This document shows positions 25,387 through 34,428 of a stretch of DNA of 64,000 nt, in pieces. Positions within the stretch are counted from its first letter, which is position 1. Each line of letters opens with the position of its first letter. Below the pieces are notes generated by a model. It was given only the letters and a program-made list of their open reading frames with translations, was not told where the DNA came from and searched no databases. Made by a program: the position numbers and the translations under genes. Source of the DNA: JAVVHE01 sp032249695 (GTDB taxonomy: Bacteria > Pseudomonadota > Alphaproteobacteria > Sphingomonadales > Sphingomonadaceae); contig JAVVHE010000003.1 of NCBI GenBank assembly GCA_032249695.1, forward strand, positions 62,001-126,000. Direction: 5' to 3'.

Positions 25387-25715
25387 TCCGCCCTCGGATC
25401 TCCTGCCGGGCTCCAAGCTCCCGGTGTGGTACTGCACTATGACACCCCGGCCCTGCAAGGCGTGGCGCTGGAATCGATGCAGCACGCCGGTAGTTTATGG
25501 CGATGTTTTCGACGAGTGGCTTCTATGTCCGCGCGGAATGCCGACAGACGCCGCTTGCCTCGCCGTGCCGAGCCGCGCTGCAGGCGGTTGCCAGAGGACC
25601 CGGTCACGCTTCGTGCCGTCGCACAGCCTTGCATCGTGATCGTCGCGCCCGTGCATGCCGAAGAGCATTCCGGACGGGTACCACGCCAGCCACAATTCGA
25701 TCTCGGACCGACGCG
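25387..25715. other. Upstream region without a convincing gene
   Basis: About 330 bases between the PIMT-like gene and the next candidate gene. Frames here are Arg/Cys-rich with mixed third-position composition and no recognisable domain. It presumably holds the promoter of the PIMT-tolC unit; no clear -35/-10 pair was identified. Confidence 0.5.
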
Positions 25716-25961
25716 ATGGCCCGGCGCGACCGCTATTTGCGTGCGCAGGTGGAAACGGTGCACGTCGATTGCCTGCGCAGCTATCTCGGCTGGGATCGCC
25801 TGGCCTTGCTGAAGATGGGAAGCGACGTGAACCAGTTGGCAATGACCGGGCGGACACCCGCGGGCAGCCGCGATCATCTGATCCAATGCTTGCTGCGTAA
25901 CCGGTCGACCGACGATCCCGCGGACGTTCCGGGGCTCGGCATCATCTACCGCCCGCAATGA
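25716..25961 (+). CDS. Small hypothetical protein upstream of the oxidoreductase gene
   Basis: An 81-residue candidate starting MARRDRYLRAQVETV and ending GLGIIYRPQ. Support comes from strong GC bias at third codon positions from 25716 onward and from an ATGA overlap of its stop with the next gene start. The ribosome site is poor, and codon bias upstream moves to another frame (MPKSIPDGYHASHNS, from 25655), so the gene may be frameshifted or start differently. No domain is recognised. Confidence 0.4.
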   Translation: MARRDRYLRAQVETVHVDCLRSYLGWDRLALLKMGSDVNQLAMTGRTPAGSRDHLIQCLLRNRSTDDPADVPGLGIIYRPQ

Positions 25962-27550
25962 GCCAGCCTGACGTGCTGGTGATCGGCGCGGGCCATAACG
26001 GCCTGGTGGCTGCGTGGCGGCTGGCGATCGCCGGACTGAAGGTGCGCGTGGTGGAACGGCGCGGCATCGTCGGCGGTGCAGCGGTCACCGAGGAGTTCTG
26101 GCCGGGCTTCCGCAATAGCAGCTGCAGCTACACGGTCAGCCTGCTGTCGCCCAAGGTGATCGCGTCGATGAAACTGGCGCGCCACGGGCTGCGCGTGGCG
26201 AAGCGCCCGCTGTCGAACTTCCTGCCGACCGATGACGGCCGCTACCTGACCGGAGCCAGCGCGGCCGAGTTCGCGCGGTTCAGCGCGCACGATGCCGGGC
26301 GGCTGCCCGCCTATGAAGAGAGGCTGGGCCGGGTCGCGGACCTGCTGCGCACGCTCGCCGACGCTACGCCGCCGAAGGGCGCAGCGGGCGTTGCCGATCT
26401 CGTGCGGCTTTCGCGCGCGGGGCTGAAGGCGCGCGGGCTCGATGCGGCGTCGCAGCGCGACGCGCTGGCGCTGCTAACGCGCAGCGCGCGCGAGGTGCTG
26501 GAGGACTGGTTCGAGAGCGAGCCGGTCAAGGCGCTGTTCGGCTTCGATTCGGTCGTCGGCCACTATGCGTCGCCGTCGATGCCTGGATCGGCCTACGTGC
26601 TGCTTCACCATGTCTGGGGCGAGGTGAATGGCGAGCGCGGCGCGTGGGGGCACGCGATCGGCGGGATGGGCGCGATCACGCAGGCGATGGCAAGCGCCGC
26701 ACGCGAGGCGGGTGCCGAGATCACCACTGGCACGGCGGTCCGCGAGCTGATCGTCGAACGCGGCCGCGCGGCGGGCGCGGTGCTGGAGGACGGCAGCCCG
26801 GTGCGCGCGCCGCTGGTTGTGTCCGCGATCCACCCCAAGCTGCTGTTCGAACGGCTGGTCCCCGCCGGAGCGCTGCCCGCCGATTTCGGCGCCGCGATCG
26901 CGCGCCACCGCAGCGGATCGGGCACGCTTCGGATCAACGTCGCGCTGTCGGCGCTGCCGAGCTTCACCGCGCTGCCCGAACCCGGTCCGCATCTGGGCGC
27001 GGGCATCATCCTCGCGCCCAGCCTCGACTATATGGACCGCGCCTATGCCGACGCGGTCGCCGATGGCTGGTCGCGCCAACCCATCGTCGAGATGCTGATC
27101 CCATCGACGATCGATGACAGCCTCGCTCCGGCGGGCCAGCACGTGGCGAGCATGTTCTGCCAGCAATTCGCGCCGGTGCTGCCCGGCGGGCGCAGCTGGG
27201 ACGATGCGCGCGACGCAGCGGTCGATGCGGCGCTCTCAACCGTCGAGCGCTTCGCTCCGGGCTTCCGCGCGTCGGTCGTCGGACTGAAGGCACTGACCCC
27301 GCTCGATCTTGAGCGCGACTATGCCCTGCTGGGCGGTGACATCTTCCATGGGCGCATGAGCTTGGACCAGCTGTGGGCCGCGCGGCCCGTCATCGGCGCT
27401 GGCGACTATCGCACGCCGATCCGCGGGCTGTATCTGTGCGGCGCGGGATCGCACCCGGGCGGCGGCGTCACAGGATTGCCGGGGTGGAACGGAGCGGGTG
27501 CGGTGCTGGCCGACCGATCGCCCCTACCGTGGCGGCGCTGGGCGTCCTAA
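25958..27550 (+). CDS. FAD-dependent oxidoreductase, PYROXD2/phytoene-desaturase-like
   Basis: A 530-residue flavoprotein of the CrtI/amine-oxidase-like superfamily. The dinucleotide-binding motif is VLVIGAGHNGLVAAWRLAIAGLKVRVVERR at the N-terminus, followed by GGAAVTEEFWPGFRNSSCSYTVSLLSP, typical of PYROXD2-type proteins rather than true carotenoid desaturases. The C-terminal FAD motif is LYLCGAGSHPGGGVTGLPGWNGA. Its substrate is not known. No carotenoid genes are adjacent, which argues against a role in carotenoid synthesis. Confidence 0.88.
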   Translation: MSQPDVLVIGAGHNGLVAAWRLAIAGLKVRVVERRGIVGGAAVTEEFWPGFRNSSCSYTVSLLSPKVIASMKLARHGLRVAKRPLSNFLPTDDGRYLTGASAAEFARFSAHDAGRLPAYEERLGRVADLLRTLADATPPKGAAGVADLVRLSRAGLKARGLDAASQRDALALLTRSAREVLEDWFESEPVKALFGFDSVVGHYASPSMPGSAYVLLHHVWGEVNGERGAWGHAIGGMGAITQAMASAAREAGAEITTGTAVRELIVERGRAAGAVLEDGSPVRAPLVVSAIHPKLLFERLVPAGALPADFGAAIARHRSGSGTLRINVALSALPSFTALPEPGPHLGAGIILAPSLDYMDRAYADAVADGWSRQPIVEMLIPSTIDDSLAPAGQHVASMFCQQFAPVLPGGRSWDDARDAAVDAALSTVERFAPGFRASVVGLKALTPLDLERDYALLGGDIFHGRMSLDQLWAARPVIGAGDYRTPIRGLYLCGAGSHPGGGVTGLPGWNGAGAVLADRSPLPWRRWAS

Positions 27551-27561
27551 GTGGCCCGGGC

Positions 27562-28062
27562 ATGGCCCGCCGCGCGCGATCCGCAGACTGGGGCTTCCCC
27601 CGCTGGCGCCCCTACAGCGCCGGATCGGCCGCGGCCGAGCAGCGCCGCTGTGACCGTCATGGCTGCGGCCAACCCGGCCTCCATCGCGCCCCCAAGGCTC
27701 CCAACCGTCCGGAAATGTGGTGGTTCTGCGCGGCGCATGCGGCCGAGTACAACGCGCGCTGGGACTATTTTGCGGGGCTCGATGCGGACGCCGCGCGCGA
27801 GCACGCAGAGTCGATGGGGCACGAGCGCTCCTATGCCCGCGCGCAGCATTGGGCCTGGGCCGAAGACGGGCTGCGCAGCAACGCCGAGCGTGACGCGCTG
27901 GCGGTGCTGGAACTGGCCGACGATGCCGACGGACCCGCGGTCAAGGCCGCCTACCGCCGCCTCGTGAAAGCGACGCATCCCGACGCCAATCCCGGCGATG
28001 CGCACGCCCGCGCCCGCTTCGAGGCGGTGCAGGCGGCCTACGAGGTGCTCAGCCGCAAGTAG
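27562..28062 (+). CDS. J-domain protein with N-terminal Cys-containing region
   Basis: A 166-residue soluble protein. The N-terminal part has RRCDRHGCGQPGLHRAPKAP followed by MWWFCAAHAAEYNARWDYF: two Cys/His pairs that look like a small zinc-binding unit. The C-terminal J domain is ALAVLELADDADGPAVKAAYRRLVKATHPDANPGD with the HPD triad. Many alphaproteobacteria carry this J-domain arrangement. It starts 12 bases after the oxidoreductase stop. The ribosome site is weak. Confidence 0.82.
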   Translation: MARRARSADWGFPRWRPYSAGSAAAEQRRCDRHGCGQPGLHRAPKAPNRPEMWWFCAAHAAEYNARWDYFAGLDADAAREHAESMGHERSYARAQHWAWAEDGLRSNAERDALAVLELADDADGPAVKAAYRRLVKATHPDANPGDAHARARFEAVQAAYEVLSRK

Positions 28063-28110
28063 GCACCGCTCGGAACCGTCGGGCGTCGCCGCCGTTCGCC
28101 TTCGGGAACG

Positions 28111-29283
28111 ATGGACGCCGCCGCCCTGATCGACTCCGCCGAGGACGGCACGCTGGCGGGGGGCCCGCAGCAGGCGGCCGAGGATGCGGGGCTGATCTAC
28201 GTCCGCGATGACGTGCCGGGCATCACGCGTCGCCGCTCGGGCAAGGGCTGGGCCTATCGCGCGCCCGATGGCAGGCCGATCCGCAACCGTGACGAGATCG
28301 CCCGGCTCAATAGCCTCGCCATCCCTCCCGCCTATACCGACGTGTGGATCTGCCCCACGCCGAACGGCCACATCCAGGCCACCGGCCGCGACGCACGCGG
28401 GCGCAAGCAATATGGCTATCACTCCAAGTTCCGGGAAACGCGCGAGGAAACCAAGTTCGAGCACATGCTGGCATTCGCGCGCGCGCTCCCAACCATCCGC
28501 AAGCGCATCGACCGTGACATGGCGCTGCGCGGGCTGCGGCGCGAGAAGGTGCTGGCGACGATCGTTTATCTGCTGGAAACGACGCTGATCCGCGTCGGTA
28601 ACGACGAATATGCGAAGGACAATAAAAGCTTCGGCCTGACCACGCTGCGTAACCGCCACGTGCGGATCGAGGGATCGGAGCTCAGGTTCCGCTTCAAGGG
28701 CAAGAGCGGCAAGGAATGGAACCTGAAGCTGAGAGACCGCCGCGTCGCGCGCATCGTCAAGGCAGCCCAGGAGCTTCCGGGCCAGTCGCTGTTCCAATAT
28801 CTCGATGAGGGCGGCGCGCGGCGTGAGGTCAGCTCAGGTGACGTCAACGCCTATCTGAAGGAGATCAGCGGCCGCGACATTACCGCCAAGGACTTCCGCA
28901 CGTGGGGCGGCACGGTGCTCGCCGCGCTGACGCTCGCCGAGATGGAGGAGGGCGAGACCGAGCGCGCCGCCAAGAAGAATCTGACAGCGGCGATCAAATG
29001 CGTGGCGACGCAGCTGGGCAACACGCCGGCCGTCTGCCGCAAGAGCTATATCCACCCTGCCGTGTTGGCGAGCTATATGGCGCGCGAGCTGCGGCTGGGG
29101 ACGGGCGACGGCGCGGCCGATGCTGCCGCCGAGACTGCGGCCGACGCGATCGCCGAGGGGCTGCGGGCCGAGGAGCAGGCAGTGCTCCGCTTCCTGGAAG
29201 GCCGCCTTGCCCAAGCCGCGCAGGAACTGGACAAGCGCCGCGATCTGCGCGGCACGCTCGAGCGGAGCGCGGCAGCTGCCTGA
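28111..29283 (+). CDS. DNA topoisomerase IB
   Basis: Eukaryotic/poxvirus-like type IB topoisomerase, 390 residues, relaxing supercoils through a 3'-phosphotyrosine. The N-domain has GWAYRAPDGRPIRNRDEIARLNSLAIPPAY. Catalytic residues are seen in LIRVGNDEYAKDNKSFGLTTLRNRHV (first Arg), RFRFKGKSGKEW (Lys in the beta hairpin), KDFRTWGGTVLA (second Arg) and CRKSYIHPAVL (nucleophilic Tyr). A charged, Ala-rich tail follows. Convergent with the radC-like gene. Confidence 0.95.
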   Translation: MDAAALIDSAEDGTLAGGPQQAAEDAGLIYVRDDVPGITRRRSGKGWAYRAPDGRPIRNRDEIARLNSLAIPPAYTDVWICPTPNGHIQATGRDARGRKQYGYHSKFRETREETKFEHMLAFARALPTIRKRIDRDMALRGLRREKVLATIVYLLETTLIRVGNDEYAKDNKSFGLTTLRNRHVRIEGSELRFRFKGKSGKEWNLKLRDRRVARIVKAAQELPGQSLFQYLDEGGARREVSSGDVNAYLKEISGRDITAKDFRTWGGTVLAALTLAEMEEGETERAAKKNLTAAIKCVATQLGNTPAVCRKSYIHPAVLASYMARELRLGTGDGAADAAAETAADAIAEGLRAEEQAVLRFLEGRLAQAAQELDKRRDLRGTLERSAAAA

Positions 29284-29298
29284 GCTGCCCGTCGCGCG

Positions 29299-30078
29299 TC
29301 AGAACAACCCCAGCGCGCGTAGCGACGCGTGGCCGGTGCGGCCAATGATGACGTGATCGTGCACGTGGAGGCCGAGCGCTTTGCCGACGTTCGCGATGTC
29401 CCTGGTCAGCGCGATGTCGGCGGCGCTGGGTGTGGGGTCGCCGCTGGGGTGGTTGTGGACCAGGATGAGCGCGGTCGCGCCGATATCGAGAGCGCGCTTG
29501 ACGATCTCGCGCGTATAAACGGGTGCTTGGTCAATCGTGCCTTCGCCGAGCACGCGGTCATCGAGCACGTAATTCCTCGCGTTGAGGAACAGCACGCGGA
29601 ACTGCTCGCGCAAGACGTGCGCCTGGGCGGCGTGGAGATACTGGATCAGGGCGTCCCAGCCCGCGATCACGTCGCGCCGCACCGCGCCCTCGCGCAGCAG
29701 CCGCAGCGCCGAGGCGTGGACGAACTTCAGTGCCGCGATGCTGCCTTCAGTCAGCCGAGCCTCGTTGCCCGGCGCCTCGCCCTTGAAGGCGTCGAGCGCG
29801 GACGGGTCGGCGCTGATCGTTGCTGCATAGCTGCCGAAGCGCGCGATCAGCCGCTTGGCGAGGGGCTTCACGTCGCGGCGCGGGATGGCGAGCGCGAGGA
29901 TGTATTCCAGCAGTTCGTAATCGAGAAATGCCTCACCGCCGCCTTCGAGCATCCGCTGGCGCATCCGCTCGCGATGGCCCTGCGCCAGATCGGACGCTGG
30001 CGCACTCTCGTGCGCGCTGCGCGCCCGGCGCGGCACCGGTTCGGCGAAAAGCTGCGGGTAAGACATCGCACGCGGCAT
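29299..30078 (-). CDS. radC: RadC-family JAB/MPN domain protein
   Basis: RadC-like protein of 259 residues. An N-terminal helix-hairpin-helix-like region (YELLEYILALAIPRRDVKPLAKRLIARFG) precedes the MPN domain with a complete JAMM metal motif HNHPSGDPTPSAAD and upstream Glu. FLNARNYVLDDRVLGEGTIDQAPVYTREIVKRAL is the usual family core. A DNA-repair role was historically claimed but is not established; the metalloprotease-like centre looks intact. Lies downstream of parB on the same strand, separated by a palindrome. Confidence 0.92.
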   Translation of the reverse strand: MPRAMSYPQLFAEPVPRRARSAHESAPASDLAQGHRERMRQRMLEGGGEAFLDYELLEYILALAIPRRDVKPLAKRLIARFGSYAATISADPSALDAFKGEAPGNEARLTEGSIAALKFVHASALRLLREGAVRRDVIAGWDALIQYLHAAQAHVLREQFRVLFLNARNYVLDDRVLGEGTIDQAPVYTREIVKRALDIGATALILVHNHPSGDPTPSAADIALTRDIANVGKALGLHVHDHVIIGRTGHASLRALGLF

Positions 30079-30123
30079 TAGCGTGCGCTGCGGTTAAGTG
30101 GGTTCGCCGCGCGGGCGGGCGAA

Positions 30124-30141
30124 TTTACCGCCGCCGGTAAA
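30124..30141. promoter_or_regulatory. Palindrome between parB and radC
   Basis: Arms TTTACCG and CGGTAAA around CCGC, lying 8 bases after the parB stop and about 45 bases upstream of the radC start, both genes reading leftward. It could be a parAB terminator, although it has no T-run, or an operator for radC. Nothing in the sequence decides between them. Confidence 0.4.
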
Positions 30142-30149
30142 CGAGGCGG

Positions 30150-31009
<860 letters not shown>

Positions 31010-31010
<1 letters not shown>

Positions 31011-31792
31011 CAGGCGGCCCTCGCGGCCGGCGGCTCGACGCGGCCAATCAGCTCGCGTGCCAGTTCGGCATAGGCCTCGCTCCCCGCGCAACGCGCATCG
31101 TACTGGAGCGCGGGCACGCCGTGGCTCGGCGCTTCGGACAGGCGGACGTTTCGCGGGATCACGGTCGCGAACACCTGATCGCCAAAATGATCGCGCACAT
31201 CGTTCGCCACCAGCTCGCACAGGCGATTGCGCTTATCGAACATCGTCAGCACGATGCCGAGCAGTTGCAGCTGCCGGTTGGCCGAAGCGCGGATGCGATC
31301 GGTGGTCTTCATTAATTGCGAGAGGCCTTCGAGGGCAAAGAACTCGGCCTGGAGAGGCACAAGCAAGTGACTGGCAGCCGTGAAAGCGTTGACGGTGAGT
31401 AATCCGAGCGACGGCGGACAGTCTATTAGTATGTAATCGAAAACATTTTCCGGTAAGCCGGCGAGTGATGACTTCAAGCGCTGGGCGCGATCGTCAGCTT
31501 CGACAAGCTCGATCTCAACACCCGCAAGATCCTGCGTTGCAGGGATTAGCCAGAGGTTGGCGGTCGCCGTTTGGATGATGGCGTGCTGCGCCTGGCGCCG
31601 TCCAGTCAGCACATCGTAAGCTGAAGCAGTGCGCTGGCGCGGTCCGACACCCAGCCCGGTGGAGGCATTCCCCTGCGGATCGAGGTCCACGACCAGCACG
31701 CGCCGTCCCGCTGCGGCCAAGGCGGCTGCGAGGTTGATCGCAGTCGTGGTCTTGCCCACACCGCCTTTCTGGTTGGCAACAGCGATCCTCAC
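31010..31792 (-). CDS. parA: Chromosome-partitioning ATPase ParA
   Basis: Walker-type ATPase that drives segregation of ParB-parS complexes. It is 260 residues without an N-terminal HTH, as in chromosomal ParA. MRIAVANQKGGVGKTTTAINLAAALA is the deviant Walker A, VLVVDLDPQGNASTGLG the A' motif, and YILIDCPPSLGLLTVNA the Walker B. Conserved order rsmG-parA-parB; ATG overlaps the rsmG stop by 4 bases. Confidence 0.97.
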
Positions 31793-32418
31793 CGCCGCCC
31801 CTGTTTCACGTGGAACACGTTGTGCGCAACGACGATCCGCCCGTTCGCGGCAGTTCGGCTGGGGACAAGTCGATGGTCAAAGCGGAAGCGGGTCGCGGCT
31901 TTGCTCAGCTCGGAGTCCACGGTGGCCCCTTTCGGCAGGATCCAGACCGTATTGTGTTGGGCGAAGCGCAGGCCCCAGTCAAACAGCCGCGCGACAGGCG
32001 CAAGGGCACGACAGGTGATCGCGGCGGCTTTGTACGCCGGGCTCGATTCGATTCGCTCGGCGCGGACTTCGACACGGTCCCCCAGCCCGAGCGCTTCGGC
32101 GGTACGCGCAAGGAAAGCCGCCTTTTTTTGCCGCGATTCGATCAGCGTTACCGGCTGATTGAGGATCGCGAGCACCAGTCCGGGAAAGCCCGCGCCGCTG
32201 CCCAGATCGACCCAGCGTCCCCCCTCCGGACCGAGCGCCAGCAGCTGCGCCGAATCGGCAAAATGGCGGCGCCAAAGGTCGGGGATCGTCGCCGCGCCGA
32301 TCAGGTTGGTGTGGCTTTGCGTTTCCAGCAAGAGCGCTGCGTAGCGTTCGGCCTGCTCCCTCTGTTCGGGCGTGAGGCCGTATTCGGCGGCAAACTCTGC
32401 CGCGCCGTACGTGGTCAC
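31789..32418 (-). CDS. rsmG: 16S rRNA (guanine(527)-N7)-methyltransferase
   Basis: Methylates N7 of G527 in 16S rRNA; loss gives low-level streptomycin resistance in many bacteria. SAM-binding motif WVDLGSGAGFPGLVLAIL, followed by LIESRQKKAAFL and AITCRALAPVARLFDW. About 209 residues, normal length. The start is GTG at 32418, overlapping the mnmG stop (GTGA). Its last codons (FHVKQ) are encoded by a perfect parS site, so the site is embedded in the coding region. Confidence 0.95.
   Translation of the reverse strand: MTTYGAAEFAAEYGLTPEQREQAERYAALLLETQSHTNLIGAATIPDLWRRHFADSAQLLALGPEGGRWVDLGSGAGFPGLVLAILNQPVTLIESRQKKAAFLARTAEALGLGDRVEVRAERIESSPAYKAAAITCRALAPVARLFDWGLRFAQHNTVWILPKGATVDSELSKAATRFRFDHRLVPSRTAANGRIVVAHNVFHVKQGRR
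31802..31817. promoter_or_regulatory. parS site 1
   Basis: The 16-mer TGTTTCACGTGGAACA is exactly the reverse complement of the canonical parS TGTTCCACGTGAAACA. It lies inside the 3' end of rsmG immediately before parA. It is the expected nucleation site for the ParB encoded at 30150-31010. Confidence 0.9.
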
Positions 32419-34259
32419 GCAGCGCGGCGAACGTGGGCGAGCAGAGTCGTCAACGCGCCCGCCGTCAGGCCCGGCAACCGTCCCGCAGCGCCAAGCGTCG
32501 CCGGCCGTGCTCGATTGAGGCGCTCCACGGCTTCGGTGGAGAGGCCGGGGACGGCGCTGTAGTCGAGCTCGGGCGGCAGGGTCAGCGCCTCGTCGCGCAA
32601 GAGGGCTGCGACGTCCTCGTCTTGGCGTTCGAGATAGGTGGCATAGCGGGCATCGGTCGTCAGCTCTTCGCGCAGGCGCGGAGCGGCGGCGTTCAGTTCG
32701 GGCCAGATCGCGGCGGCGCGGTCCCAGTCGCAATCGGGAAAGCGCAGCCACTCGAACGCAGTCCGAACGCGCCCGTCCTGGCCGATGGCGAGGCCTATGG
32801 CGGCCATCTGAGCGGGGCCGGCCTGGAGGCTGTGCAGCGTTTCCAGCCAACGCGCGCGTTCGGCGCGTCGGGCCGTAAACAGCGCCGACCGGGTGGCGGA
32901 AGTGCAACCGATCCGCTTGCCAAGTGGCGTCAGGCGCAGGTCGGCATTGTCTGTGCGCAGGCGTAGCCGAAACTCGGCGCGGCTGGTGAACATGCGGTAT
33001 GGCTCGTCGACGCCGCGCGTGACCAGATCGTCGAGCATCACACCAATATAGGCGTCGGCGCGGCTGATCGTGATCCCGTCCTGCCCCGCCGCGCGGCGAG
33101 CAGCGTTGAGCCCGGCGATGAGGCCTTGGGCCGCCGCCTCCTCGTAGCCGGTCGTGCCGTTGATCTGCCCCGCCAAAAAGAGGCCAGGAACGTCGAGACA
33201 CTCGAGCGTGGGCGCAAGCTGGCGCGGATCGGCGAAATCATACTCCACCGCGTAGCCGGGGCGCCGGATCTCCGCGCGTTCGAGGCCGGGGATGGTGCGG
33301 ACGAACGCCTGTTGCACGTGGAGCGGCAAGGAGGTGCTGATGCCGTTGGGGTAGATCGTAGAGTCGTCCAGCCCTTCAGGCTCCAAAAATATCTGGTGTC
33401 CGTCGCGGGCGCCAAAGCGAACCACCTTGTCCTCGATCGAGGGACAGTAGCGCGGACCGGTGCCGGTGATCGCGCCGCCATACGCAGCCGACTCGCCCAG
33501 TGAGGCGCGGATCATCGAGTGTGTCGCAGCGGTGGTGCGGGTGATTCCGCACGGCACTTGGGGAAGCGCGGGCGTGGCCGAGAGCGCGGAGAAGAGCGCA
33601 GGCTCCTCGTCACCGGGCTGCAGCTCGATGCTTGCCCAATCGATGGTGCGACCGTCGATGCGCGGCGGCGTGCCCGTCTTCAGCCGCCCCAGGCTGAGAC
33701 CCAACCCCGCGAGCGCGGACGACAACCCGCTCGAAGGAACCTCGCCGATGCGGCCGCCGGGTGTGGCCTGGCGGCCATGGTGCAGCACTCCGCCGAGGAA
33801 GGTGCCGGTGGTGACGACGACTGCGCCCGCGCACAGCTCACGGCCGTCGGCGAGGGTGATTCCAGACACGGCGCGGCCGGTGCAGATCAAGCCGCTTGCC
33901 TCGCCTGTGATCAGCTCGACCGTGGTCTCCGCCATCAGCGCGCGGATCGCGGCGGCATAGTGCTTGCGGTCGGCCTGCGCGCGTGGACCCTGCACGGCGG
34001 GGCCTTTGCGGCGGTTGAGCAGTCGGAACTGGATGCCGCCGCGGTCGGCGGCACGGCCCATCAGTCCGTCAAGTGCGTCGATCTCGCGGACGAGGTGACC
34101 CTTGCCCAGCCCACCGATCGCCGGGTTGCAGCTCATCTGCCCCAGATTGTCGGTTCGCAGCGTGACCAGCGCCACCCGCGCGCCAAGCCGCGACGCCGCG
34201 GCCGCAGCTTCGCACCCGGCGTGGCCTCCGCCGACAACAATAGCGTCCCATCTGTGCAC
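32415..34259 (-). CDS. mnmG: tRNA uridine-5-carboxymethylaminomethyl modification enzyme MnmG
   Basis: FAD-dependent partner of MnmE that modifies U34 of several tRNAs. The 614-residue protein begins HRWDAIVVGGGHAGCEAAAAASRLGARVALVT (FAD fold) and contains SCNPAIGGLGKGHLVREIDALDG and the folate/FAD segments IKLS-type TGTPPRIDGRTIDW. GLFLAGQINGTTGYEEAAAQGLIAGLNA is the C-terminal signature. GTG at 34259 is chosen; the frame stays open to 34367 but upstream residues are not family-like. The mnmE-mnmG-rsmG-parA-parB order is the standard near-origin arrangement. Confidence 0.96.
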   Translation of the reverse strand: MHRWDAIVVGGGHAGCEAAAAASRLGARVALVTLRTDNLGQMSCNPAIGGLGKGHLVREIDALDGLMGRAADRGGIQFRLLNRRKGPAVQGPRAQADRKHYAAAIRALMAETTVELITGEASGLICTGRAVSGITLADGRELCAGAVVVTTGTFLGGVLHHGRQATPGGRIGEVPSSGLSSALAGLGLSLGRLKTGTPPRIDGRTIDWASIELQPGDEEPALFSALSATPALPQVPCGITRTTAATHSMIRASLGESAAYGGAITGTGPRYCPSIEDKVVRFGARDGHQIFLEPEGLDDSTIYPNGISTSLPLHVQQAFVRTIPGLERAEIRRPGYAVEYDFADPRQLAPTLECLDVPGLFLAGQINGTTGYEEAAAQGLIAGLNAARRAAGQDGITISRADAYIGVMLDDLVTRGVDEPYRMFTSRAEFRLRLRTDNADLRLTPLGKRIGCTSATRSALFTARRAERARWLETLHSLQAGPAQMAAIGLAIGQDGRVRTAFEWLRFPDCDWDRAAAIWPELNAAAPRLREELTTDARYATYLERQDEDVAALLRDEALTLPPELDYSAVPGLSTEAVERLNRARPATLGAAGRLPGLTAGALTTLLAHVRRAA

Positions 34260-34366
34260 CAGCGCGGACCTAGGCCGGGCCGAGGCACCGGGCAAGATCG
34301 GCCGGGGCCAGCGGGAGCAACGGGCGACATACGGCTCCCAGAGAGCACCGCTCGGCGCGCGAGGCA

Positions 34367-34382
34367 TGTTTCACGTGGAGCA
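34367..34382. promoter_or_regulatory. parS site 2 (one mismatch)
   Basis: TGTTTCACGTGGAGCA differs from parS site 1 at one outer position (A to G at base 14). The central CACGTG is intact. It lies in the mnmE-mnmG intergenic region, 24 bases from site 3. Confidence 0.75.
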
Positions 34383-34406
34383 GAGACCCGATCGTGGGAC
34401 GTGACG

Positions 34407-34422
34407 CGTTCCACGTGGAACA
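34407..34422. promoter_or_regulatory. parS site 3
   Basis: CGTTCCACGTGGAACA contains the fully symmetric 14-bp core GTTCCACGTGGAAC (34408-34421); only the outermost base departs from a perfect 16-bp parS. It is located just downstream of the mnmE stop. Together with sites 1 and 2 it gives a cluster within 2.7 kb. Confidence 0.85.
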
Positions 34423-34428
34423 GAGCGG

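Noticed and set aside
25437..25958. Minus-strand 173-codon frame upstream of the PIMT-like gene
   Set aside because: Low-complexity composition and no domain; codon bias favours the plus-strand reading in the right half.
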